DNA of 37,129 nucleotides from Clostridia bacterium (GCA_017518705.1 JAFWUC010000032.1:1-37129), one strand, 5' to 3'; numbered from the stretch's first letter, positions 7,473-16,161 are shown. Program-made: numbers and translations. Notes: generated by a model not told the origin, from the sequence alone.

Positions 7473-8576
7473 ATGTTAGACAGAGAACTGGACAAATTCT
7501 GGGAAAACGACGAGAAGGCCCACAGGGACAACTGTTTTGCCGTAGAGAGCCAGATCGCCTTCGGTATAAGGATGAGCGACGAATGCGTGTTCTGGGAACT
7601 GGGCGAGGAAGGCGAACCCTGGGGCTACACTCCCCGGGAACGCCGGCTGGACCTGAACAGGCGCTACAACGATAAAGCGGAAAAGATAGTCGGCAGGCGG
7701 CTGCTTAAGGAAGAACTGCCCCCCGAGGACGCGGCTTTCCCGTACGTTAAGCGCATAGGAGAGGTGTTCGGCGGCACATACGCACTGGAAAACGGCACGG
7801 AGTGGCTGAAAGAGTGCATCGAAGACGAAAAACAGCTGGAACAGACGCTGGACCGGGTGGAGAAACTGTACTTAAGGGAGTTCATGCTGCCTCCGAACTG
7901 GGAGAGCGAGAAGAAGCGCATATACGAAAAGTACGGTCTGCTGCCGCCCCGCATGCACTGGGTAAGGGGTCCGGTCACGCTGGCGTGCTCGCTGATGGGC
8001 ACCACGGAATTCCTCTACTTCCTGGCAGATGAGGACGAGCTGGCGGAACGGTTCTCTTCCGTAATGACGGATGTGATCATTAAAATGGCGGAGATAATGG
8101 ACGAGGAAGCGGGACGGACGGGCAAGGATGCCCGGGGGTTCGGTTTCGCGGACGACAACTGCTGCCTGCTGAGCCCCGCCCTGTACAAAAAGTTCGGCTA
8201 TCCGGTGCTCAAAAAGGTGTTCGAGCACTTTTCGCCGGACGAAGGTGACGAGAGGTTCCAGCATTCCGACAGCGCCATGGGCCATCTGCTGCCCCTGCTG
8301 GGCCAGCTGAACCTGACCGGCGTCAACTTCGGGCCCACGGTGCTGGTGCCGGAGATAAGGCAGTACCTGCCCAAAGCCCGCATAGACGGCTGCATCGCCC
8401 CGTTCACCTTCATGCACAACGACGAAGAGCAGCTCACGTTCGAGACGCTCCGCGACATTGAAGCGGGCAAAAAGTACGGCGGCGTGAACATATGGACCGC
8501 GGGCTCCATCAACAACGGCTCCAGCTTAAAGAGCATGCGGCTGATGATGGATCTGGTCTGGGACAATCAGAGATGA
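7473..8576 (+). CDS. uroporphyrinogen decarboxylase (URO-D) superfamily protein of unknown function
   Basis: A 367-residue soluble protein. WVRGPVTLACSLMGTTEFLYFLADEDE, FADDNCCLLSPALYKKFGYPVLKKVFEHF and FQHSDSAMGHLLPLLGQLNLTGVNFGP are the layout of URO-D-superfamily barrels, which include uroporphyrinogen decarboxylase and corrinoid-linked methyltransferases. True HemE is unlikely: the HemE N-terminal RxPVWxMRQAGR motif is absent. The zinc motif HxC of MtaA/MtbA-type methyltransferases reads HSD here (H264), with a lone cysteine in GCIAPF (C307). It heads the pectin operon, 13 bases before the SGNH esterase gene. Pectin de-esterification releases methanol, so a methyl-group role is conceivable, but the sequence does not prove it. 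Confidence 0.65.
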   Translation: MLDRELDKFWENDEKAHRDNCFAVESQIAFGIRMSDECVFWELGEEGEPWGYTPRERRLDLNRRYNDKAEKIVGRRLLKEELPPEDAAFPYVKRIGEVFGGTYALENGTEWLKECIEDEKQLEQTLDRVEKLYLREFMLPPNWESEKKRIYEKYGLLPPRMHWVRGPVTLACSLMGTTEFLYFLADEDELAERFSSVMTDVIIKMAEIMDEEAGRTGKDARGFGFADDNCCLLSPALYKKFGYPVLKKVFEHFSPDEGDERFQHSDSAMGHLLPLLGQLNLTGVNFGPTVLVPEIRQYLPKARIDGCIAPFTFMHNDEEQLTFETLRDIEAGKKYGGVNIWTAGSINNGSSLKSMRLMMDLVWDNQR

Positions 8577-8589
8577 CGGGAGGCGCCGG

Positions 8590-9249
8590 GTGACCATATT
8601 CATTTGCGGGGATTCCACCGCAGCAAACTATCCGCCCGAACAGGCGCCCCAGACGGGCTGGGGACAGTTGCTGGGCGAGCTTACGGGCGGCGTCCCGGTG
8701 GTGAACTGCGCCATGGGCGGCAGATCCACCAAGAGCTTCATATCCGAAGGACGCCTGGTCGGCATCGAAAAGCAGTTAAGACCCGGCGACCTGATGCTCA
8801 TACAGTTCGCGCACAACGACGAGAGCGACCTGGTGTGGCGGCATACGGACCCGTGGACGAGCTACATAAACAATCTGGCAATATTCGTGGACACCGCGCG
8901 GCTGTATAAAGCGGTGCCCGTGCTTATGACGCCTATATGCATGCGGCTTTGGCAGGACGGGCAGCTCGCGGAAAGCCACGGGGATTACATAAAAGCGGTG
9001 CATTATCTCGCGGAGCAAAGGAACGTGCCGCTTATAGACATGTACGGCAAGAGCCGGGAACTGGCAGAAAAACTCGGCGAAGAAGGGAGCAGGACCCTGT
9101 TCATGCACCTGGAGAAAGGTGCGTATCCCGCCTTCCCGGAAGGCCGGGAGGACAACGCGCATACGCAGAGGGCGGGTGCGGCGGCGTTTGCCAGGATCGC
9201 CGCGGAAGAGCTTAAGCGCCTTAATCTTATACGGGAGAGCGTGCTATGA
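8590..9249 (+). CDS. SGNH/GDSL hydrolase, rhamnogalacturonan acetylesterase-like (CE12 type)
   Basis: A 219-residue esterase expected to remove acetyl groups from rhamnogalacturonan fragments. The SGNH blocks are in order: GDSTA with the nucleophile S9, GGRSTKSF with oxyanion glycine G44, QFAHND with N76, and EDNAHTQ with the D188/H191 pair. The GRSxKSF and HND wording is typical of CE12 enzymes. There is no signal peptide, so it is probably cytoplasmic. The GTG start has GGGAGG six bases upstream. Its stop overlaps the next start by four bases (ATGA). It is clearly similar to the C-terminal domain of the next gene product, so the pair probably arose by duplication. Confidence 0.85.
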   Translation: MTIFICGDSTAANYPPEQAPQTGWGQLLGELTGGVPVVNCAMGGRSTKSFISEGRLVGIEKQLRPGDLMLIQFAHNDESDLVWRHTDPWTSYINNLAIFVDTARLYKAVPVLMTPICMRLWQDGQLAESHGDYIKAVHYLAEQRNVPLIDMYGKSRELAEKLGEEGSRTLFMHLEKGAYPAFPEGREDNAHTQRAGAAAFARIAAEELKRLNLIRESVL

Positions 9250-10874
9250 TCTATGTGGTGGCCGCAGACGGCAGCGGCGACTTTACTTCCCTGCAGCAGG
9301 CGGTGGACGCGCTGCCCGTGTGTTCGGACACGCCGAACATACTCGTACTGCGCATGGGCGAGTACCATGAACGCGTGGTAGTCGACAAAAGCGACGTGCG
9401 CATAGTGGGCGAAGCCCGTGACAGGACGGTGATAACCGCTTCGGCGTGCGCAAAGGATCTTGACGGCGAAGGCAGGGAAAAGGGCACGTTCCTGTCCGCG
9501 ACGGTGATAGTTACCGGCGACAGGGTGGAGATGGAGAACCTGACGATCCGCAACGACGCGGGGGACGGCAGGCAGGCGGGCCAGGCGGTAGCGCTGTACG
9601 CTACGGGCGACAGGGGCGCATTCAGGAACATAAAGCTCATCGCCCACCAGGACACGCTGTTCTGCGGTCCGCTTATGGAGAAGGTCGTAAATGACATTCA
9701 TGGCAGGCGCGGCAGGGCGCAGGTGGTGGAAAGCGTAGGCGACTGCCCGCCCACTTTTGCCCGGGAATACTTTGAAAACTGTTATATCCGGGGAGACGTG
9801 GACTTCATTTTCGGCCCCTATCGCTGCTGGTTCGAAAGCTGCACGCTGTTCATGAACGCGCGGGGCGGCTGGTACACCGCAGCGAACACTCCCGAAACGC
9901 AGCCCCACGGTTTCGTGTTCAGCAACTGCCGCCTCACGGGCGAATGCGGCGAGGGTGAAGCGTATCTGGGGCGCCCCTGGCGCAAATATGCCCGCACCGC
10001 GTTTATTTCCTGCGATATGGACGAGCATGCGGCGCCTCAGGGTTTTGCGGACTGGAACGCGGAAAAGCCGGTCACCTGGCGGTATCAGGAGTACGGCACG
10101 ACGGGCGCGCGCAGCGAGCTTTCGGCGCGGCATCCCTCGGAAAAGCGGCTCACCCGGGAAGAAGCCGGGCAGCTCACGCTTCCATCTGTCATAGGCGGCA
10201 GCGACAAGTGGCGGCCCGACAGGCGCGCAGCCACCGTGTTCCTTGCGGGAGATTCCATCTGTGCGGACAAGCCTGCTAACGAATACCCCATGCGGGGCTG
10301 GGGGCAGGAGATACAGGCGTTCCTTCCCGACGTATATGTGCAGAACGAGGCCAGGAACGGGCGCTCAAGCAAAAGCTTTATCGCCGAGAAGCGGCTCTCT
10401 TTCATAGAGCTGTGCCTGCGTCCCGGCGATGCGCTGCTCATAGCTTTTTCCCACAATGACGAGAAGGCGGACGCCGAAAGGCACACCGACGCCCGCGTGA
10501 CCTTCCCGGAATACCTGAACATGTTCATAGACGCGGCGATCAGGCAGGGTGCGCTGCCCGTGCTGCTCACGCCCATGCCTTGCAGGCGGTTCGGGGAGGA
10601 CGGAAGACTGATACCCACCCACGGTGAGTATCCCGATGCCATACGCACGCTGGCGCTGCAAAGGGGAGTCAAGCTCATAGACCTGGAACGCATGGCGGCG
10701 CCTCTGCTGGAAGCGGAGGGCGCCGAAGCGTCCAAAACATGGTACTGCCACGCGCCGAAGGGACACTTTAACTACCCGGACGGCGTGGCGGACAATTCAC
10801 ATTTAAGCCAGACAGGCGCCGCCCGTGTGGCGGAAATGATCGCCGAAGCGCTCAAGGAGGACCGGATATGGTGA
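9246..10874 (+). CDS. fusion of pectin methylesterase (CE8) and SGNH acetylesterase (CE12-like)
   Basis: A 542-residue two-domain enzyme. Residues 1-315 are a right-handed beta-helix pectinesterase: DGSGDFTSLQQAV at the start, GQAVALYATGDR (Q113), HQDTL (Q135, D136), DVDFIFG (D186) and YLGRPW (R243, W245), which is the full CE8 catalytic set. Residues 330-540 are an SGNH esterase: GDSIC (S337), NGRSSKSF, FSHND (N404) and DNSHL (D516, H519). One polypeptide would therefore strip both methyl and acetyl esters from pectic oligosaccharides. There is no signal peptide; the protein starts directly with the first beta-helix strand, so action is probably intracellular on imported fragments. It overlaps both neighbours by 4 and 7 bases. 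Confidence 0.92.
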   Translation: MIYVVAADGSGDFTSLQQAVDALPVCSDTPNILVLRMGEYHERVVVDKSDVRIVGEARDRTVITASACAKDLDGEGREKGTFLSATVIVTGDRVEMENLTIRNDAGDGRQAGQAVALYATGDRGAFRNIKLIAHQDTLFCGPLMEKVVNDIHGRRGRAQVVESVGDCPPTFAREYFENCYIRGDVDFIFGPYRCWFESCTLFMNARGGWYTAANTPETQPHGFVFSNCRLTGECGEGEAYLGRPWRKYARTAFISCDMDEHAAPQGFADWNAEKPVTWRYQEYGTTGARSELSARHPSEKRLTREEAGQLTLPSVIGGSDKWRPDRRAATVFLAGDSICADKPANEYPMRGWGQEIQAFLPDVYVQNEARNGRSSKSFIAEKRLSFIELCLRPGDALLIAFSHNDEKADAERHTDARVTFPEYLNMFIDAAIRQGALPVLLTPMPCRRFGEDGRLIPTHGEYPDAIRTLALQRGVKLIDLERMAAPLLEAEGAEASKTWYCHAPKGHFNYPDGVADNSHLSQTGAARVAEMIAEALKEDRIW

Positions 10875-11971
10875 CCGAGTTTGTAAACGATTCTGCCCGC
10901 AAGTTCGCCGACAGCCTGATGAAGCGCTGCGGACTGCTCACCGCCCGCTGGAGCTACGATTATTCCGTGGTGTGGCGCGGCATGGAGGCGCTGTACGCCC
11001 TGACGGGGGACAAAAAGTACTACGACTACATCTACGACGCCGTGGATACGTTCATCTCCCCCGAAGGAGAGATAAGGGACTATAAACTTGAAAGCTACAA
11101 CCTGGACCTGCTGTGCATAGGCAAGGAACTCATATACCTGTACAAGCGCACGGGGGAGGAGCGCTTCCTAAAAGCCGTAAAACTCTTAAGGAGCCAGCTG
11201 GACGACCAGCCCCGCACCAAGGCGGGGGGTTTCTGGCACAAGAAAATATACCAGAACCAGATGTGGCTGGACGGGCAGCATATGTGCGTGCCGTTCTACC
11301 TGATGTACGAACTGGAGTTCGGGCACGACGCGGACGCCATAGACGACGCCGCCATGCAGCTGATACTCGCCTATGAGAAGACCTACGACCCCGCCACGGG
11401 CCTCAACCGTCACGCCTGGAACGAGGACAGACTGCAGCCCTGGGCGGACAGGGAGACGGGTCTCGCGCCTCACGCCTGGGGCAGGGCCATGGGCTGGTAC
11501 ATGGTAGCGCTGGCGGACAGCCTGGAACTGCTGCCGAAGGACAGCAAATACTATCCCCGCGTGCTGGAGATCTTCAACAAAGTCAGCGAAGAACTGCTCT
11601 CCATACGCTGCGACGGCGTGTGGTACCAGGTGCTGGACTGCCCGGACAGGCGCGGCAATTATCTGGAGTCCTCCGCCAGCTGCCTTATCACCTGCGCCAT
11701 ACTGAAAGGCGCGCGGCTGGGGCTGCTGCCGGAAGGATATGGAAAAGAGGCGCAGTACAGCTTCAGGCAGGTGCAGCTGAACTTCCTTGGGCAGATGGAC
11801 GACGGTGAGTTTTTCATCGCCAAGTGCTGCAAGGTGGCAGGTCTGGGCAACACGCCCTACCGGGACGGTTCCTTCGATTACTACATGAGCGAGGACATAA
11901 TCCGCAACGACCTTAAGGCCGCGGGCGGTTTCCTGCAGGCGGCAGTTGAGTACGAACTGGCGGCAAAATAG
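10868..11971 (+). CDS. unsaturated rhamnogalacturonyl hydrolase (GH105, YteR-like)
   Basis: A 367-residue (alpha/alpha)6-barrel hydrolase that removes the 4,5-unsaturated uronic acid left by rhamnogalacturonan or pectate lyases, by hydrating the double bond. GGFWHKKIYQNQMWLDGQHM carries D135 in MWLDG, matching the catalytic aspartate of YteR, followed by HAWGRAMGWYMVAL and NYLESSASCLIT, both conserved in GH105. The length is normal for the family. There is no signal peptide, as expected for this cytoplasmic last step. The start overlaps the preceding stop (ATGGTGA) and lies behind AAGGAGG. Its presence implies that lyase products, and not only polygalacturonase products, enter the cell, though no lyase gene is in this window. 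Confidence 0.92.
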   Translation: MVTEFVNDSARKFADSLMKRCGLLTARWSYDYSVVWRGMEALYALTGDKKYYDYIYDAVDTFISPEGEIRDYKLESYNLDLLCIGKELIYLYKRTGEERFLKAVKLLRSQLDDQPRTKAGGFWHKKIYQNQMWLDGQHMCVPFYLMYELEFGHDADAIDDAAMQLILAYEKTYDPATGLNRHAWNEDRLQPWADRETGLAPHAWGRAMGWYMVALADSLELLPKDSKYYPRVLEIFNKVSEELLSIRCDGVWYQVLDCPDRRGNYLESSASCLITCAILKGARLGLLPEGYGKEAQYSFRQVQLNFLGQMDDGEFFIAKCCKVAGLGNTPYRDGSFDYYMSEDIIRNDLKAAGGFLQAAVEYELAAK

Positions 11972-11981
11972 GGAGGCAGGC

Positions 11982-13513
11982 ATGAAGCTTTTATATGTGA
12001 GCGCGGTGAGCGCGGCACTTTTGATCGACGAAAAGGGCGATTATTATTCAAGGGAAGCGTACACGCTTTACGTGAACGGAAGCCCCGTCAGCGGCGAGAC
12101 CAGCGTTATCAGCCTGTACGGGCTTGATCCGGACACTGAGTACGAGGTCAGATGCAGCGCGGAAACGCTGTCTTTCCGCACCAAAGACGAGTACTGCTGC
12201 CTGAACGTGCGGGATTTCGGCGCGAAGGGCGACGGGGAGACCGACTCACTCCCGCTATACAGGCCGCCATATGCGCGTGTCCCGAAAACGGCAGGGTGCT
12301 GATCCCGGAGGGCAGCTACCACGTGCTGCCCCTGTTCCTTAAAAGCTGCATCACCCTGGAGATCGCAAAAGACGCCCAGCTGCTTTTGTGCACCGATATG
12401 AACGCCTTCCCCGTGCTGCCCGGAAGGGCGGACGCGAAAAACGCACACGGCGAATATATAATCGGCGGCTGGGAGGGCGAAGCCCACGTAAGCCGCGCCT
12501 CCGCGATAAACGGGTTTGGTCTTAAGAACGTGAACATCATAGGCGAAGGCACCGTGAACGGGCGGGGCGGCGAAGCGGGCTGGTGGCTAAACCCCAAGAC
12601 GGGCGACAAACCTGCGCGCCCGAGGATGCTGTACTTTAGGGACTGCGAGCACGTTACCGTGCAGGGCGTGCACTTTATCAATTCTCCTTCCTGGAACCTG
12701 CATCCCTGCTTCAGCCGCGACCTGTCCTTCATAAGCGTCAGGGTCACCGCGCCCAGGAAAAGCCCCAACACGGACGGCTTCGATCCGGAAAGCTGCTCGG
12801 GCGTAAAGGTGCTGGGCACGCGCTTTTCCACCGGCGACGACTGCATCGCCATCAAGTCCGGCAAGATGTACATGGGAAAAGAGTATAAGACCCCCTGCGA
12901 AGACATAGAGATCGCGTACTGCCTGATGCTGGACGGTCACGGCGGCGTGACCGTGGGCAGCGAGATGAGCGGCGGCGTAAAACACGTGCGGGTACACAGC
13001 TGCCTTATGGAGGGCAACGACAGGGGCCTGCGCATAAAGACCCGCCGGGGCCGCGGCAAGTGGGGCGTGATAGACGACATAGAGTTCACGGACGTGAAAA
13101 TGGTCCGCGTAAAAGCGCCTCTCACCGTGAACGCCATGTATTTCTGCGACGCGGACGGCAAGGGGCCCTACGTACAGAGCCGGGAAAAGCAGCCCGTGGA
13201 CGAGGGAACGCCCACCATCGGCAGCGTGACCTTCGAGCGCGTGACGGCGACCGACTGCCAGGCGTGCTGCGCGTATATGCTGGGGCTGCCGGAGAACCCC
13301 ACCCGGGAGCTCAGACTCAAGGACTGCGTTTTCGCCATGGACGCACACGCCGAGCCCATGAGCCCCGTCATGGCCTGCGGCGTAGAGCCCAGCGTCAGAA
13401 AGGGCATTTATGCCCGCTTTGTAGACAAAGTCACCTTGGAAAACGTGAGCATGACGGGCGTGGAAGGGGACGAAGTGACGGTCGAGGACGTGGGAGAGCT
13501 TATAAGACGTTAG
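11982..13513 (+). pseudogene. GH28 exo-polygalacturonase, interrupted by a one-base frameshift
   Basis: Read through the shift, this gives about 510 residues: an N-terminal fibronectin-III-like domain (YTLYVNGSPVSGE, LDPDTEYEV, residues about 1-65), then LNVRDFGAKGDGETDS, the usual entry into the GH28 beta-helix. Frame 1 then fails after base 12245. The expected continuation TPAIQAAI resumes one base out of phase at 12248 and runs to the end. GH28 motifs follow: NTDGFDPESC, DDCIAIKSGK, GHGGVTVGSEMSGG and RIKTRRGRG. A single missing base near 12246-12250 explains everything. Either the gene is a recent pseudogene or the base is a sequencing error. The second frame has a possible internal ATG at 12152, which would lack the N-terminal domain. 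GGGAGG precedes the ATG at 11982. Confidence 0.88.
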
Positions 13514-13526
13514 GAGTTTTCGGCTA

Positions 13527-13555
13527 TTGTGTTTTAACTGCCTTCGTGGTAGAAT
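13527..13555 (+). promoter_or_regulatory. sigma-A-type promoter for the 13587-17408 operon
   Basis: TTGTGT (13527-13532), a 17-base spacer and TAGAAT (13550-13555). The next start codon is at 13587 behind GGAGG. No terminator was seen between the polygalacturonase stop and this promoter, so some read-through from the pectin cluster is possible. Confidence 0.65.
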
Positions 13556-13586
13556 ATAGCAAATCTGACCACGGAGGCGGTTTTTT

Positions 13587-14129
13587 ATGGACGTGAGCAC
13601 AGCGGCGCGCAAAAAGCACATGCTGGCGTTTGAGACCGCCGTAAGAAACTGCATCAGGCCCGGCAAACGGGGCCAAAGGCGGGAAGTGAACATCTCCGAG
13701 GCGGACGCGCAGGAGCTGTATAATTTCTATTATAAGCATGTGGCGCAGGACAGGGACCGGGCGTTCACGGCCATAGGCGTCGCCAGCCGCAGGGCTGCCG
13801 CGAAAAGCGCCGCGTCCAGCGTGTTCGTGTTCGTGGCCATGCTCACGCTGCTGGTGACCTTCATTTTCAAGAGCGTGTGGGCGACACTGCTGGTGCTGCT
13901 GGTATCCGCGCTGGTCATATACCTTCTGTGGGCCAGGCGGCGGGTGGCCCAGAAGATCTGGGCGAACCGGAAGGGGTTCGGGCGCGGCACCGAAGAGGCG
14001 CTGGAAAAGATGTGCATGATACTGGCACTCAGCCCCCTGCGCAGCGCGAAGCTGCCCATCGCCGGGGGTCTTGCCGCCGCGGCAGCCGTATGCGCCTATA
14101 AATTCATAAGTACTTTGATCGGAGGCTGA
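13587..14129 (+). CDS. hypothetical membrane protein with two central membrane segments
   Basis: I do not recognise a family for this 180-residue protein. It starts with a positively charged, helical cytoplasmic-type stretch (residues 1-75, rich in Arg/Lys), has two adjacent hydrophobic segments (about 78-96 and 97-115), then a basic region RRRVAQKIWANRKGFGRG, and a final hydrophobic helix about 157-177. Such a layout suggests a small inner-membrane protein with both ends cytoplasmic or with a hairpin anchor. The start is fixed by GGAGG ten bases before the ATG. It is the first gene after the promoter at 13527-13555 and is followed one base later by the ThyX-like gene, so it belongs to that operon. 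Function unknown. Confidence 0.65.
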   Translation: MDVSTAARKKHMLAFETAVRNCIRPGKRGQRREVNISEADAQELYNFYYKHVAQDRDRAFTAIGVASRRAAAKSAASSVFVFVAMLTLLVTFIFKSVWATLLVLLVSALVIYLLWARRRVAQKIWANRKGFGRGTEEALEKMCMILALSPLRSAKLPIAGGLAAAAAVCAYKFISTLIGG

Positions 14130-14130
14130 A

Positions 14131-15426
14131 ATGGACAAAGGCAGCGTCAGGATAATCGGGTTTTCCCAAAACGGCGTGGCGGTGAGCGCGCTGGGGGGCA
14201 GGATCTCCACCGGCAAGGGCACGGCGCTTGAGATGTTCGCCCTGTGCGGAGACAGGGAAAAGGACCTTAAACTGGTCAAAAAAGTGCTGTCCAGCGGCCA
14301 CAACACCATAATCGAGCACGCATACTTCACCCTGGCGTTCAACGACGTGAGCGTGATGACCGAGCAGGCGATGATCGAACACCGCCTGGCTGCCTACACG
14401 GTCAAGTCCAGACGTTACGTGGACTTCGCCGGCGCGGGTTACGTGACGCCGGAAGGACTGAGCGAAGAAAAACTGAGCCTGTACCGGGAAAACATGGACG
14501 GGCTGTTCAGGGCGTATTCGGACTTGTGCGCCCTTGGCATACCGGTGGAAGACGCCAGGTTCGTTTTGCCTTACTGTTTCAGGAGCAATTTCATAATGAG
14601 CCTGAACGCCCGGGAGCTGTCCAAGGTGGTCTTTGACATGACCGCGGGACGCTTGAGCGGCTATGACGAGATAAAGCGCCTGGGGGAGATGCTCAAGGCG
14701 CAGCTGGACGAAGTGTTCCCCGGCGTGGCGCTGGCGTACAAGGACCCGGGCAAGTGCGATCCGGCTCTGCCCGAAATAGACGAAATACCCGATCCCGCGC
14801 CCGTAAAGGGCGAGGCGGAGGTCACCGGCGCGCCTGCGCAGCCGGAAAATCTGCTCAAAGCCGCGCTTGCGGCGGCAGGCAGGTCGGAAATGAGCCTTAA
14901 GGAGCTGGTCAAGGACGAGCGCCCGAGGGAGCTGGAACTGCTCAACTACACCTTCCGCTTTTCCGCGATCTCGCTGGCGGGGCTCACGCATCTGACCCGC
15001 CACAGGATGCAGACGCTCATCGTGCGGCCCGTAGCCTGCGCGCTTCTGACCAACACGTACATCGTGCCGGAAAGCGTGAAGAAGGACCCGGAGGCGCTCA
15101 GGATCTACGAAAACGCGTTCAAAGCCAACACTCTGGCGGCGCGGAAGTTCGTTTCGGACCCGCAGGTGATCAGCTATTTCGCCATGGCGGGCAACACATT
15201 GAGCGTGCTGTTCGGCATGAACGCCCGGGAGCTCAAGCACTACCTGCGCTTAAGGACCTGCGCCCGCGCCCAGTGGGAGATACGGGAGCTGTCCAGGGAG
15301 ATGCTGTGCTGCCTTATGGAAGGGTTCAGGCCCCTGTTCAGATATTACGGTCCCAGCTGCGCCATACTGGGGCACTGCCCGGAGGGAAGGCTCTCATGCG
15401 GCAAACCTGTGAAGATCGAGGAATAA
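14131..15426 (+). CDS. tandem ThyX-like (flavin-dependent thymidylate synthase-like) protein
   Basis: A 431-residue protein that appears to hold two ThyX-type domains joined by a Pro/Ala/Glu-rich linker near residues 208-235. The first half has GHNTIIEHAYFTLAFNDVS, then EHRLAAYTVKSRRYVDF at 83-99. This matches the ThyX RHR-x7-S motif except that the first arginine is glutamate. The second half has TRHRMQTLIVRP, with RHR intact but Pro in place of the motif serine, and LRLRTCARAQWEIRELS, the conserved C-terminal substrate/FAD region of ThyX. Standard ThyX is about 220-250 residues and forms tetramers with shared active sites. Whether this still makes dTMP from dUMP is uncertain. GGAGG lies five bases before the ATG. 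Confidence 0.8.
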   Translation: MDKGSVRIIGFSQNGVAVSALGGRISTGKGTALEMFALCGDREKDLKLVKKVLSSGHNTIIEHAYFTLAFNDVSVMTEQAMIEHRLAAYTVKSRRYVDFAGAGYVTPEGLSEEKLSLYRENMDGLFRAYSDLCALGIPVEDARFVLPYCFRSNFIMSLNARELSKVVFDMTAGRLSGYDEIKRLGEMLKAQLDEVFPGVALAYKDPGKCDPALPEIDEIPDPAPVKGEAEVTGAPAQPENLLKAALAAAGRSEMSLKELVKDERPRELELLNYTFRFSAISLAGLTHLTRHRMQTLIVRPVACALLTNTYIVPESVKKDPEALRIYENAFKANTLAARKFVSDPQVISYFAMAGNTLSVLFGMNARELKHYLRLRTCARAQWEIRELSREMLCCLMEGFRPLFRYYGPSCAILGHCPEGRLSCGKPVKIEE

Positions 15427-15429
15427 GCT

Positions 15430-16140
15430 ATGTCTAAACCTGTTATAGGCGTGACCTGCGCCAAGTATTCGGACGGAATACGCGTAAACCGCAACATACA
15501 AAGGATCGTCGAGGAAATGGGCGGCGAAGTGCGCCCGCTCAGCTGGGAGACTCTGAGATTATACGAGCTGCTGGGCGAAGTGCTGCAGATAGACGGCTAC
15601 ATTTTTCCCGGCGGAGGCGACCTTAAGCCGTCATTCTACGGCCAGGACAAGCTGCCCGAGTGCGGCGAGCCCAGCATAAAGCGGGACGAAATGGAAATGA
15701 ACCTGTTTCCCCTGCTGATGCAGCGCAGCCTGCCCATACTGGGCATCTGCCGGGGCTGCCAGATGATAAACGCGGGCTTCGGGGGCACGCTGGTCCAGGA
15801 CCTGCCCTCCCAGAGGGGCTTTATCCACCGCCAGCCCACGGAAGCAGGCTACTTCCACACCGTGACCATCGCCGGGGGCACGCGCCTGCTCGCTGCCGTG
15901 GGCCAGGCGGAAATACAGGTAAACAGCCTGCACCACCAGGCGGTGGACGAACTGGCGGAGGGTTTCCGCGTGAGCGCGCTGGCGCCCGACGGCACGGTGG
16001 AGGGCATAGAGTGCATCGACCGCTCGCGCTTCATAGTGGGCGTGCAGTGGCACCCGGAAATGCTGGACGACGAGCCCTCGAAAGCGATATTCGCCGCGTT
16101 CATGGGCGCGGTGGCGTTAAAGCAAGGCAATTGCCACTAA
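15430..16140 (+). CDS. class-I glutamine amidotransferase, peptidase C26 (PuuD-like gamma-glutamyl hydrolase)
   Basis: A 236-residue cytosolic hydrolase of the gamma-glutamyl-GABA hydrolase type. It shows FPGGGDLKP (oxyanion region), GICRGCQ at 105-111 with the catalytic Cys107, NSLHHQA, and GVQWHPE with His208 and Glu210, completing the triad. The length and the HHQA motif favour the stand-alone peptidase C26 group over amidotransferase subunits of biosynthetic enzymes. No putrescine-utilisation genes accompany it, so the natural gamma-glutamyl substrate cannot be inferred. It starts three bases after the ThyX-like stop, placing it in the same operon. Confidence 0.88.
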   Translation: MSKPVIGVTCAKYSDGIRVNRNIQRIVEEMGGEVRPLSWETLRLYELLGEVLQIDGYIFPGGGDLKPSFYGQDKLPECGEPSIKRDEMEMNLFPLLMQRSLPILGICRGCQMINAGFGGTLVQDLPSQRGFIHRQPTEAGYFHTVTIAGGTRLLAAVGQAEIQVNSLHHQAVDELAEGFRVSALAPDGTVEGIECIDRSRFIVGVQWHPEMLDDEPSKAIFAAFMGAVALKQGNCH

Positions 16141-16161
16141 ACATAATGGGGAGGAAAGGCT

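Noticed and set aside
7473..8576. HemE (true uroporphyrinogen decarboxylase)
   Set aside because: The HemE N-terminal substrate motif is absent, no heme biosynthesis genes are near, and the protein sits in a pectin operon.
11982..12045. A signal peptide at the start of the GH28 protein (MKLLYVSAVSAALLI)
   Set aside because: The stretch is followed directly by acidic residues and a fibronectin-like strand pattern and has no cleavage-site motif; it reads as the first beta-strands of the N-terminal domain.
12240..12260. Programmed -1 frameshifting as the explanation for the broken GH28 gene
   Set aside because: There is no slippery heptamer and no obvious stimulatory hairpin directly downstream; a single missing base is simpler.
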